Positions 51,331-59,154 of a stretch of 64,000 nt of DNA are shown here, piece after piece (within the stretch, counting starts at the first letter, position 1; each line of letters begins with the position of its first letter). The stretch is taken from assembly GCF_042647465.1 (NCBI RefSeq), contig NZ_JBHRVN010000004.1; one strand, 5' to 3'. The stretch comes from Wagnerdoeblera intermedia. GTDB lineage: Bacteria > Pseudomonadota > Alphaproteobacteria > Rhodobacterales > Rhodobacteraceae. The notes beneath the pieces were generated by a model. That model did not search any database. It worked only from the letters and a program-made list of their open reading frames with translations, and was not told the DNA's origin. A program made the position numbers and the translations under genes.

Positions 51331-53871
51331 GTGATCAGATTCATTACCTCGTTCTTCGGGGCGATTTTCACATTCCTGACGCTGGGCGCTCTGATCGGTG
51401 TGCTCGCCGTGGGGGGTGTCCTTTGGTTTTATTCCCGCGATCTGCCCAGCCATGAATCGCTGGCGCAATATACCCCTGCCACCATCAGCCGGATCTATTC
51501 GACTGAGGGGCAGATCATTGATGAATTTGCGCATGAGCGCCGCCTTTACGTCCCCATTGAGGATGTGCCGGCCATCGTGAAACAGGCCTTTATCGCGGCA
51601 GAAGATCAGAACTTCTACACCCACAAAGGCTATGATGCCAAAGGCATGGCAGCCGCTTTCGTGGAAGCGGTGGTCAGCCGTGGTCAGCGGGTGCGCGGTG
51701 CATCGACCATCACCCAGCAGGTGATGAAGAACTTCCTTCTCGGCGGCGAGAAGACCGGCGAGCGCAAGATCAAAGAACTGATCCTTGCAACCCGCATTGA
51801 AGAGACGCTGTCGAAAGACAAGATCCTTGAACTTTATCTCAATGAGATCTTCCTCGGACAGAACTCTTATGGCGTGGCGGCTGCCGCGCAGACCTATTTC
51901 AATAAGCCGCTTCACGCCCTTGCGATTGAAGAGGCCGCGGTTCTGGCCTCGCTGCCGACGCAGCCGTCGAACTTCCACCCCGTCCGTGGCCGTGAAAAGC
52001 TGCTGGAGCGGCGCGCCTATGTGCTGCGCCGGATGATGGAAGACGGCTATATCACGCGCGTTCAGCACGATCAGGCCGTTCTGGCCCCGCTGCGGACCGT
52101 TCAGGGCGGGGATTATGTCTCTTTCCGTCAGGCGCTGCCGCCGCGTGATTACTTCACCGATGAAATCCGCCGTCAGCTGTCGTCGAGCTTTGGCGAGAAA
52201 GAGTTTTTCGGGGGTGGTCTGACTATCCGTGCCACCGTCGATCCGGAGTTGCAGCAGATCGCGGCGAAAGCTCTGCGCGACGGGCTTGAGAAATATGACC
52301 GGGGTCTGGGCATCTGGCGCGGCACCCGCAAGTCGCTTGAGCCTGCGGCACTTGCCTCAGAAGCCGGCTGGCGCGATGCGCTCGCGCGGCTGGAACTGCC
52401 GCGTGATGTCGAAGGCTGGTTCCCCGCCGTCGTGCTGGAACTGACCCGCAACACCGCCCGGATCGGCATTGAGGGGCAGGAGGGCGCGGATCATGAGATC
52501 CCGGCCGCCGATGTCACCTGGGCGCGCAAGCGCCTTGAGAACGGCCGTCTGGGACCGAAGGCCAAAGTGCCTGCCGATCTGCTTGAGGTCGGGGATGTGG
52601 TTCTGGTGCGCGCGGTCACCAAAGACGGGGCCTTCCAGCGCTGGTCGCTGCGTCAGGTGCCCGAGATCCAGGGCGCTTTCATGGCCATGGACGTCAACAA
52701 CGGCCGCGTGATTTCCATGCAGGGCGGCTTCTCCTACCAGGATACCGTCTTTAACCGCGCCACCCAGGCCCAGCGTCAGCCGGGCTCGAGCTTCAAGCCC
52801 TTCGTTTACGCCGCCGCCCTCGACAATGGCTTCAGCCCCGCGACCATCGTCGTTGACGCGCCGATTGAGGTGAATACGCCCCAGGGGATCTGGAAGCCGA
52901 AGAACGCCTCCAACCGCTTCTATGGCCCGACCCCGGTGCGGACCGGGATTGAGCAGTCGCGCAACCTGATGACTGTGCGGATCGCGCAGGAAATCGGCAT
53001 GGATGTCGTGGCCGAATATGCCGAACGCTTTGGCGTTTATAAGAACATGGGTCACTTCCTGTCGAACTCGCTCGGCTCGGAAGAGACCACGCTGGCCAAG
53101 ATGGTCGCCGCCTATGCCATGTTCGCCAATGGTGGCGAGCGGGTGGAGCCGACGCTTGTGGACCGCGTGCAGGACCGCTGGGGCCGCACGATCTATCGCC
53201 ACGATCAGCGCAAATGCGAGAACTGCTCGGTGGCGACGCTCGGGCGCGGTGAGGTGCCGAAGATTGACACCCGGCGTGAGCGGGTCATGGACCCGATCAC
53301 CGCCTATCAGCTGACCTCGATGATGGAGGGCGTGGTGCTGCGCGGCACCGGGCGGGGCATTTCCGTCGGCGCGCCCGTGGCGGGTAAAACCGGTACGACC
53401 AATGACGCGAAAGACGTCTGGTTCGTCGGCTATACCTCAAATATCGCGGCGGGCTGCTACATCGGCTATGACACCCCGCGCAGCCTTGGCTCGGCCTCGG
53501 GCGGCGGCATGTGTGGTCCGGTTTTCCAGGCCTTCATGCGCGAAGCGGTGAAGAAATACGGCAGCGGCAAATTCAAAGTACCGCCGGGGGGCTATTGGGT
53601 CAAAATCGACCGCCACACCGGCATGCGCCTTGATGACAGCGCCAGCGGCGAGAATGTGATCTCGGAATACTTCCGCGAAGGTCAGGAAGACCTTTACGGC
53701 TTTGGCTCTTTCGTCGACGGCGGTTTCGCCATGGGCTCGAACCTGCCGCTTTTCGCCTATGGTGAAAGCGATGGCAGCGACACGACCACCATGACGACCG
53801 CCACCGGTGAGACGAGGGCGATCCCGAAAAAGGCTGATTTCGGAACCGTTTCCTCGGGCGGCCTTTATTAA
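51331..53871 (+). CDS. mrcA: Penicillin-binding protein 1A (bifunctional transglycosylase/transpeptidase)
   Basis: The 846-residue protein has one N-terminal membrane helix (FFGAIFTFLTLGALIGVLAVGGVLWFY). A GT51 glycosyltransferase follows, with the catalytic glutamate in AAEDQNFYTHKGYD and RKIKELILATRIE. The transpeptidase domain has the serine in QPGSSFKPFVYAAAL, the SRN motif in EQSRNLMTVRIA and KTGTTNDAKDVWF. It polymerises and cross-links peptidoglycan. The GTG start at 51331 fits the membrane helix. PBP1A and the later bactofilin/M23 pair are both cell-wall factors. Confidence 0.95.
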   Translation: MIRFITSFFGAIFTFLTLGALIGVLAVGGVLWFYSRDLPSHESLAQYTPATISRIYSTEGQIIDEFAHERRLYVPIEDVPAIVKQAFIAAEDQNFYTHKGYDAKGMAAAFVEAVVSRGQRVRGASTITQQVMKNFLLGGEKTGERKIKELILATRIEETLSKDKILELYLNEIFLGQNSYGVAAAAQTYFNKPLHALAIEEAAVLASLPTQPSNFHPVRGREKLLERRAYVLRRMMEDGYITRVQHDQAVLAPLRTVQGGDYVSFRQALPPRDYFTDEIRRQLSSSFGEKEFFGGGLTIRATVDPELQQIAAKALRDGLEKYDRGLGIWRGTRKSLEPAALASEAGWRDALARLELPRDVEGWFPAVVLELTRNTARIGIEGQEGADHEIPAADVTWARKRLENGRLGPKAKVPADLLEVGDVVLVRAVTKDGAFQRWSLRQVPEIQGAFMAMDVNNGRVISMQGGFSYQDTVFNRATQAQRQPGSSFKPFVYAAALDNGFSPATIVVDAPIEVNTPQGIWKPKNASNRFYGPTPVRTGIEQSRNLMTVRIAQEIGMDVVAEYAERFGVYKNMGHFLSNSLGSEETTLAKMVAAYAMFANGGERVEPTLVDRVQDRWGRTIYRHDQRKCENCSVATLGRGEVPKIDTRRERVMDPITAYQLTSMMEGVVLRGTGRGISVGAPVAGKTGTTNDAKDVWFVGYTSNIAAGCYIGYDTPRSLGSASGGGMCGPVFQAFMREAVKKYGSGKFKVPPGGYWVKIDRHTGMRLDDSASGENVISEYFREGQEDLYGFGSFVDGGFAMGSNLPLFAYGESDGSDTTTMTTATGETRAIPKKADFGTVSSGGLY

Positions 53872-53982
53872 ACCTGGTGCCGCAGCCCGGGCAGAGGCCT
53901 GGCTTGCGGCATCTGAAACGCTTGCTCTCAGGCTCCGATGGTGTATTTCGGGGCCTGACCTTTTCGTTGTGGAAGAACCCCT

Positions 53983-55110
53983 GTGCGCGCCGAAACTCAG
54001 AACCATGTCTCTGCCATCGAGAAATCGCTGAAGCTTCTTGCGCAGCGGATGGACTGGGAAACTGCTCCGCATCGTCTGGAGGAATTCGACGCTCTGATCG
54101 AAGCTCCGGATCTGTGGAACGATCCCGCCAAGGCCCAGAAACTGATGCGCGAGCGTCAGGCGCTGATCGATGCCGTGGCCACCTACAAGCGCATCGAGGC
54201 CGGGCTGAAAGACAATGTCGAGCTGATCGAGCTTGGCGAGATGGAAGATGATGAAGAGATCATCCGTGAGGCGGAAGCCGCGCTGAAAGACCTCGTCGCG
54301 GATGCTGCTGAGAAAGAGCTTGAAGCGCTTCTCGACGGCGAAGCCGACAGCAACGACACCTTCCTCGAGATCAACGCCGGGGCAGGTGGGACGGAGAGCT
54401 GTGACTGGGCCTCGATCCTTGCCCGGATGTATGTCCGCTGGGCGGAGAAAAAGGGATATACGGTCGAGCTTCAGTCGGAAACTGCGGGCGATGAAGCGGG
54501 CATCCGTTCGGTCGCTTATAAGATTTCGGGTCACAATGCCTATGGCTGGCTGAAGTCGGAATCGGGCGTGCACCGTCTGGTCCGCATCTCGCCGTTCGAT
54601 TCGGCAGCGCGTCGTCACACCTCCTTCTCCTCGGTCTGGGTTTACCCGGTCGTCGACGACAACATCGAGATCGTGATCCCCGACAATGAGATCCGTATCG
54701 ACACCTACCGCTCCTCGGGCGCGGGTGGTCAGCACGTGAACACCACCGACTCGGCAGTGCGGATTACCCACTTGCCGACCAATATCGTCGTAACCTCTTC
54801 GATGAAGTCGCAGCACCAGAACCGTGAAGCGGCGATGAACGCGCTGAAGGCCCGTCTTTACCAGATGGAGCTCGATCGCCGGAACGCCGCCGTCAACGCC
54901 CAGCACGCCTCTAAGGGCGATGCCGGCTGGGGCAACCAGATCCGCTCCTATGTTCTGCAGCCCTATCAGATGGTGAAAGATCTGCGCACCGGGGTGGAAA
55001 CCTCGGACACCCAAGGGGTGCTGGACGGCGATCTCGATCAGTTCATGGCGGCCACGCTGGCTCAGGACGTGGTCGGCAAGACCCGCGCAGAGGCGCAGGG
55101 CGAAGATTGA
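53983..55110 (+). CDS. prfB: Peptide chain release factor 2
   Basis: The 375-residue protein has the codon-recognition SPF motif in VRISPFDSAARRHTSF and the catalytic GGQ in SSGAGGQHVNTTDSAVRITH. It ends translation at UGA and UAA. Unlike E. coli prfB there is no in-frame stop with a slippery CTTTGA near codon 25, so no programmed frameshift is needed. The start is GTG 53983. The 111-bp gap before it holds a GC-rich hairpin near 53880-53910. Confidence 0.95.
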   Translation: MRAETQNHVSAIEKSLKLLAQRMDWETAPHRLEEFDALIEAPDLWNDPAKAQKLMRERQALIDAVATYKRIEAGLKDNVELIELGEMEDDEEIIREAEAALKDLVADAAEKELEALLDGEADSNDTFLEINAGAGGTESCDWASILARMYVRWAEKKGYTVELQSETAGDEAGIRSVAYKISGHNAYGWLKSESGVHRLVRISPFDSAARRHTSFSSVWVYPVVDDNIEIVIPDNEIRIDTYRSSGAGGQHVNTTDSAVRITHLPTNIVVTSSMKSQHQNREAAMNALKARLYQMELDRRNAAVNAQHASKGDAGWGNQIRSYVLQPYQMVKDLRTGVETSDTQGVLDGDLDQFMAATLAQDVVGKTRAEAQGED

Positions 55111-55142
55111 TCTGACCGGGCCTCTCAGGCGCGTTGAGAGCA

Positions 55143-55172
55143 AAAGCCCCGCCGGGAACGGCGGGGTTTTTT
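55143..55172 (+). terminator. Terminator after prfB
   Basis: CCCCGCC-GGGAAC-GGCGGGG stem followed by six T. Strong. Confidence 0.95.
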
Positions 55173-55206
55173 GCACCGTGACCTGATCGCGGTGTTCCGG
55201 CGGCAG

Positions 55207-55242
55207 GCAAAGAAAAGCCCCCGTGCCATGGGCAGGGGGCCT
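55207..55242 (-). terminator. Terminator after the bactofilin gene
   Basis: In the leftward direction GCCCCC...GGGGGC encloses TGCC-CAT-GGCA and is followed by TTTTCTTT. Located about 22 bp after the bactofilin stop. Confidence 0.85.
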
Positions 55243-55263
55243 TTGAAACGCAAAGCTGCCGGA

Positions 55264-55743
55264 TCAGCCGGGCACGAAGCCCGAACCGCTGGCACCGGTT
55301 TGAAGCGGATCGTCCTGACGCTGGACCGAACCCTCAAAATGCGCGCCGCTTTCGATGGCGATGGTTTTGTGGACGATGTCCCCCTCAACACGCGCGGTCG
55401 AGGTCAGGCGCACTTTCAGACCGCGCACGCGGCCAATAACGCGGCCGTTGATGACGATGTCATCTGCCACGATCTCGCCGCGGATCGTGGCGCTTTCGCC
55501 CACGGTCAGCAGATGGGCGCGGATATCGCCCTCAACCACGCCCTCGACCTGAATGTCGCCGGTGGTTTTCAGATTGCCCACCACCGTCAGATCGGCGGAC
55601 AGGATCGATGCTGCCGGCTTGGAGCGCGGAGCGCCGCCGGGATAGGTCGTCTGGGGAGCGCCGCTGGCAGCCATATCGGTCGATTTCTTCTCAGGCTCGG
55701 TCGACTTGGGGCCGGGCTCATTAATCCTGGATTTAGAAAACAT
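55264..55743 (-). CDS. Bactofilin (polymer-forming cytoskeletal protein)
   Basis: The 159-residue protein has a disordered, charged N-terminus (KSRINEPGPKSTEPEKKS) and a right-handed beta-helix of about 100 residues: SADLTVVGNLKTTGDIQVEGVVEGDIRAHLLTVGESATIRGEIVADDIVINGRVIGRVRGLKVRLTSTARVEGDIVHKTIAIESGAHFEG. Bactofilins form nucleotide-free filaments that localise cell-wall enzymes. Its start lies inside the end of the M23 peptidase gene (11-bp overlap), so the two are translationally coupled. Confidence 0.92.
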   Translation of the reverse strand: MFSKSRINEPGPKSTEPEKKSTDMAASGAPQTTYPGGAPRSKPAASILSADLTVVGNLKTTGDIQVEGVVEGDIRAHLLTVGESATIRGEIVADDIVINGRVIGRVRGLKVRLTSTARVEGDIVHKTIAIESGAHFEGSVQRQDDPLQTGASGSGFVPG

Positions 55744-57073
55744 CACTCGCTGCCTTGATGTAAGTCATCGGATTTGTGGGTCGTCCGTTCACATGCACTT
55801 CGTAATGCAAATGGTTGCCGGTAGACCGCCCAGTACTGCCCATATCACCGATTCTGTCCCCGCGCGAGACTGTTTGTCCGGTTTTGACCCGGATTTGGGA
55901 CAGATGCGCATAGAGAGTTTCGACGCCAAAGGCGTGGCGGATCACCACCGTATTTCCATAGCCGCCCTGCCAGCCGGCCTTGATAACCGTGCCGTCACCT
56001 GCGGCACTGATCGGCGTGCCGCGCGGCCCGGCGAAATCGGTGCCCGAGTGCATCCGGCGTCCCGCACCTTTGGGATCCCGGCGATAGCCGAAAGGCGAGG
56101 TGAAGCGGAAATTGCCGCGCACCGGCATGGCGAAGGGCAGTTTGGAGGCGGCGATTTTATAAAGCGCCATGCGGTCCAGGCCTTCGAGGATGGCATTGGC
56201 CCGGTCTTCATCCTCCGAGATCTCATGGCCGCGCGTCGAGATCCGGAGTGCCCCTAAAGGGCCGCCCTGTCCCGAATAGCCGGAGCGGATCGAGCGCAGC
56301 ACATCATCCGGTTTCAACCCCGCGTTGCGGAACATCCGGTTCAGAGGCTCCATCGAGACGGTGACGGCCTCTTCGAGGCGGCGGAAAATCTGATCGTTGC
56401 GCTGCTCGAGCTTTTTCTTTTCCTCGGCAACAGTGCGCACATCGGCGCGCGCTTCTTCGGCCGTGGTGACCATCAGATCGCGCTGCAGGGCGGTCGACGA
56501 AAGGGTCGAGGCCAGCATATCAAGCGTGGCCTCGCTTTCGCGGGCGCGGTCTTCGGGCGAAATGCCGTCGCCGCCCTGGGCCACCAGATCGGTCTGCAGC
56601 GCGGCCACTTCCGCCCGCGCCTCATCGCGCTCGCGCAGGGTGCGGCGCAGAGTGTGCTGCACGACATCAAGACCGGTCTCGACCTCTTTGCGGCGGTCCT
56701 CGCTGGCCAGCAGCAGGCTTTGCATCTCAGAGACTTTGGAGAGCGCCTGGTTGAATCGTTCCTGCGCCCGGATCGCTTCAAGCGCGCGCTCATCGCGTTC
56801 CCGCGACAGGCTGTCGAGACGACGCTCCAGATCTGCGACCGAGCGTTCAACCTGCTCGCGGGCATTTCCGGCGCTCAGGTGGTCAATCATTACGATGGAG
56901 GTGGCGGTGATCATCCAGCCCACGGCAGCCACCGAGACCGCCAGGATGGCGGCCTGGGTCAGCGGGCGAAACCGAATGAACCGCGTGTCGCGGTCCGACT
57001 TCAGGAAAAGCCGTTGTTCAGGGAACCGCTGCTCGAGGGCATGGTTCACCCGTTGCAAAAGGCGTTGCGGCAT
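55733..57073 (-). CDS. M23 (LytM) peptidoglycan endopeptidase with coiled coil, LmdC/Csd1-like
   Basis: The 446-residue protein has a short cytoplasmic tail, one membrane helix (AAILAVSVAAVGWMITATSIVMI, about residues 40-62), a long coiled coil (about 70-250) and a C-terminal M23 domain. Zinc ligands are visible: HSGTDFAG (H-x3-D) and GNHLHYEVHVNG (HxH). Single-pass M23 enzymes of this design cut peptide cross-bridges at sites set by bactofilins. The bactofilin gene follows with an 11-bp overlap, supporting a shape or morphogenesis module. Confidence 0.9.
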   Translation of the reverse strand: MPQRLLQRVNHALEQRFPEQRLFLKSDRDTRFIRFRPLTQAAILAVSVAAVGWMITATSIVMIDHLSAGNAREQVERSVADLERRLDSLSRERDERALEAIRAQERFNQALSKVSEMQSLLLASEDRRKEVETGLDVVQHTLRRTLRERDEARAEVAALQTDLVAQGGDGISPEDRARESEATLDMLASTLSSTALQRDLMVTTAEEARADVRTVAEEKKKLEQRNDQIFRRLEEAVTVSMEPLNRMFRNAGLKPDDVLRSIRSGYSGQGGPLGALRISTRGHEISEDEDRANAILEGLDRMALYKIAASKLPFAMPVRGNFRFTSPFGYRRDPKGAGRRMHSGTDFAGPRGTPISAAGDGTVIKAGWQGGYGNTVVIRHAFGVETLYAHLSQIRVKTGQTVSRGDRIGDMGSTGRSTGNHLHYEVHVNGRPTNPMTYIKAASDVF

Positions 57074-57263
57074 TGGCCGGCAGTCTCCGTCTGACAGGCG
57101 CTGGTGCCGCGCCCGGTTCCGTCCCGGCCTGCCGCCTGCGGCATGACCTCTCCCCGGCGAAGATTTACCCGCGCCCTCCGTCCTGGTGCAACCGCTTTAG
57201 GGTCACAGAGACCGGCAGAGGGCAGGATGCTGCCGATTCAGGCAGGAACCCGCCGAAGCAAGT

Positions 57264-57869
57264 TCAGGTTGTGAGAGCGCGGTCGGGGTTCAGGGCTTCG
57301 ATTTCCGCGATGCGGAGTGTGGCTGCGTTCAAAGCTTTTGCCGCCAGAAATTCGATATCGATTGCCTCGTTCCACTCCAGGCCACGGCGCGGACCCAGCA
57401 TCATCTTTTGGTCCGTCTGCGAAATACGGCTATGTGCGGTCCTGAGAATTGCATCGATTTCGGAAACTGGCTGGCTGACTGCTGGTACGCATTGCGCTAC
57501 AACACAACCGACAAAGCCTGCGTTCAACGGCGGAGGCCGGAGGGCTTCATGATATCTATGACTGCGGAGTTTGGTGTACTTAGGGATTTCCTTTAGAATA
57601 ACGTGCAGCGTCTCGAGTTCTCTGCGAAAGCTCAGATAGTGGTTCCGACGGTGCTGGCCCTCGCCTTGGCGCAGTTGCATGTAAGCGATCATCAGTCCGC
57701 CACCAGCGACAGTCCCGGCAATTAGCGTCTGATACCTGTTCAACCAATATTCAAACGCCCCATGGGGTTGCCGCTCGTTATGCGGCACCTCCCACACGCC
57801 GCCGATCAGCACACCCAGCATCAGTGCCGCCAGAACGATAAACCCCCAGACGGCGCTGTGCGGTTTCAA
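57264..57869 (-). CDS. Two-helix membrane protein of unknown function
   Basis: The 201-residue protein has two N-terminal membrane helices (WGFIVLAALMLGVLIGGVW and TLIAGTVAGGGLMIAYMQL). A soluble charged domain follows (RRNHYLSFRRELETLHVILKEIPKYTKLRSHRYHEALR). The HR-rich loop after helix 2 would be cytoplasmic. No domain recognised. It is 23 bp from the DUF455 gene on the same strand. The base composition is less GC-rich than neighbours, possibly an acquired gene. Confidence 0.6.
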   Translation of the reverse strand: MKPHSAVWGFIVLAALMLGVLIGGVWEVPHNERQPHGAFEYWLNRYQTLIAGTVAGGGLMIAYMQLRQGEGQHRRNHYLSFRRELETLHVILKEIPKYTKLRSHRYHEALRPPPLNAGFVGCVVAQCVPAVSQPVSEIDAILRTAHSRISQTDQKMMLGPRRGLEWNEAIDIEFLAAKALNAATLRIAEIEALNPDRALTT

Positions 57870-57892
57870 GTCCTCTCCCCGATTCCCTCGCC

Positions 57893-58711
57893 TTAAAGTT
57901 GCCCTGCTTCATCCGCCAGGGGCCAGTAGAAATCCGGGGGCAGGCCCGCTTCCGCGCGCTTTTCCTCATTGAAGGGGGGCTTCAGCTGGCCGTGGAAATA
58001 GCGCCGCACGAGGGCGTGGAAGACATCCTTCGGGTCCTCATTCGTGCGCCCGCACATGAAGTTAAACCACTTTGAGCCATAGGCCACATGGCCGACTTCT
58101 TCGGCATAGATGACCTCAAGGGCCGCTGCCGCGCCCTCATCGCCCGCCTTGCGAAAAACCTCGAGCATCTGGGGCGTCACATCAAGGCCGCGGGCTTCCA
58201 GCACCATCGGCACCACGGCAAGGCGGCCCAGAAAATCATCCCGCGTGTCGGCTGCGGCCTGCCACATGCCGGCATGGGCGGGCAGGGCGCCGTAATGGCT
58301 GCCATGGGCCTCGAGGCAATCACAGAGCAGGTTGAAATGCTTGCACTCTTCGTCGGCCGCTTTCACCCAGTCATCGTAAAAACCCGGCGGCATCGGGATA
58401 TGGGTGAAGCGGGCGATGATGTCCCAATGCAGATCGACGGCGTTCAGCTCAATATGGGCCACCGCATGCAAAAGCGCGAGGCGTCCGGCCAGCGTCCCGG
58501 TGCGGCGGCGCGGCATATCGCGCGGCGCCAGCAGTTCCGGCAGCGCGGGGCGGGCAGGGCGGTCGGGCGGCGTGGCGCTGCCGATCTCCAGCGGCTGACC
58601 GGCAGCGCGGGAGGCGAACCACTCTGCGGCATAGCGCCGTCCAAGCGCGGTCTTCCCGCGTCCGTCGGCGGTGTTCAGAACCTCAACGGCCATTTCTGCC
58701 AGGGTTTTCAT
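57893..58711 (-). CDS. DUF455 family ferritin-like protein
   Basis: The 272-residue protein has the helical pattern of DUF455: LALLHAVAHIELNAVDLHWDIIARFTH with metal ligands H, E, D, and KAADEECKHFNLLCDCLEAHG and YAEEVGHVAYGSKWF, giving a carboxylate-bridged di-iron site like ferritin or ribonucleotide reductase. The activity is unknown. It is widespread in Rhodobacterales. ATG 58711 is the only sensible start. Confidence 0.85.
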   Translation of the reverse strand: MKTLAEMAVEVLNTADGRGKTALGRRYAAEWFASRAAGQPLEIGSATPPDRPARPALPELLAPRDMPRRRTGTLAGRLALLHAVAHIELNAVDLHWDIIARFTHIPMPPGFYDDWVKAADEECKHFNLLCDCLEAHGSHYGALPAHAGMWQAAADTRDDFLGRLAVVPMVLEARGLDVTPQMLEVFRKAGDEGAAAALEVIYAEEVGHVAYGSKWFNFMCGRTNEDPKDVFHALVRRYFHGQLKPPFNEEKRAEAGLPPDFYWPLADEAGQL

Positions 58712-58777
58712 CCGGATCTCCCCTTTGATTTCGCCTCAGCGATAGCGCTCTGTCGCGGAAGTGGGAAGACCGATGCA

Positions 58778-58814
58778 CAGGTCGGTGGCCCCCTGGGGAG
58801 GGGCCACCGACCTG
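58778..58814 (+). repeat. Perfect 15-bp inverted repeat upstream of DUF455
   Basis: CAGGTCGGTGGCCCC and GGGGCCACCGACCTG around a seven-base loop, followed by TTTAAC. It stands 66 bp before the DUF455 start, on its promoter side. Between it and 58948 there is no clear gene. Confidence 0.65.
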
Positions 58815-58948
58815 TTTAACAGGGCCACTGGTTACCATACGAGGGTTGCCAACGGCATAAGCCTATCCTGTGTGAGCGCGGCGCATATACCCGGTTCGGG
58901 GTAAACTGCTGCCTCGCGGGGCGCTGGCGCGGCGCGGGGGCAGAGATG

Positions 58949-58990
58949 AAAAAAGGGTGATGGAAACAGCTTCCATCACCCCGTTTTTTG
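58949..58990 (+). terminator. Bidirectional terminator in the 58712-59154 gap
   Basis: GGGTGATGGAA-ACAGC-TTCCATCACCC stem, with AAAAAA before it and TTTTTT after it, so it could end transcription from both sides. No known upstream rightward gene uses it, which hints at a small RNA in 58815-58950. 58991-59154 shows no gene. Confidence 0.8.
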
Positions 58991-59154
58991 AAAAATAGTC
59001 ATATGAATAGCGCTGACGAAGGTCTTGGCTCTATTGCTTCAATTTGCCGCAGATGGGGTCAGGGGACATACCCCATACGGAGTAATACAGGCCATTTTTT
59101 GCCGGTATTTGCAGAAATCTGCGCCTGTTTATGCCGATCTGCGGCTCGCAGACA

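Noticed and set aside
53983..54100. Programmed frameshift in prfB
   Set aside because: The frame is continuous and no CTTTGA-type slippery stop is present.
58778..58814. Inverted repeat as a terminator for DUF455
   Set aside because: It lies on the promoter side of DUF455, and no T-run follows in that direction.
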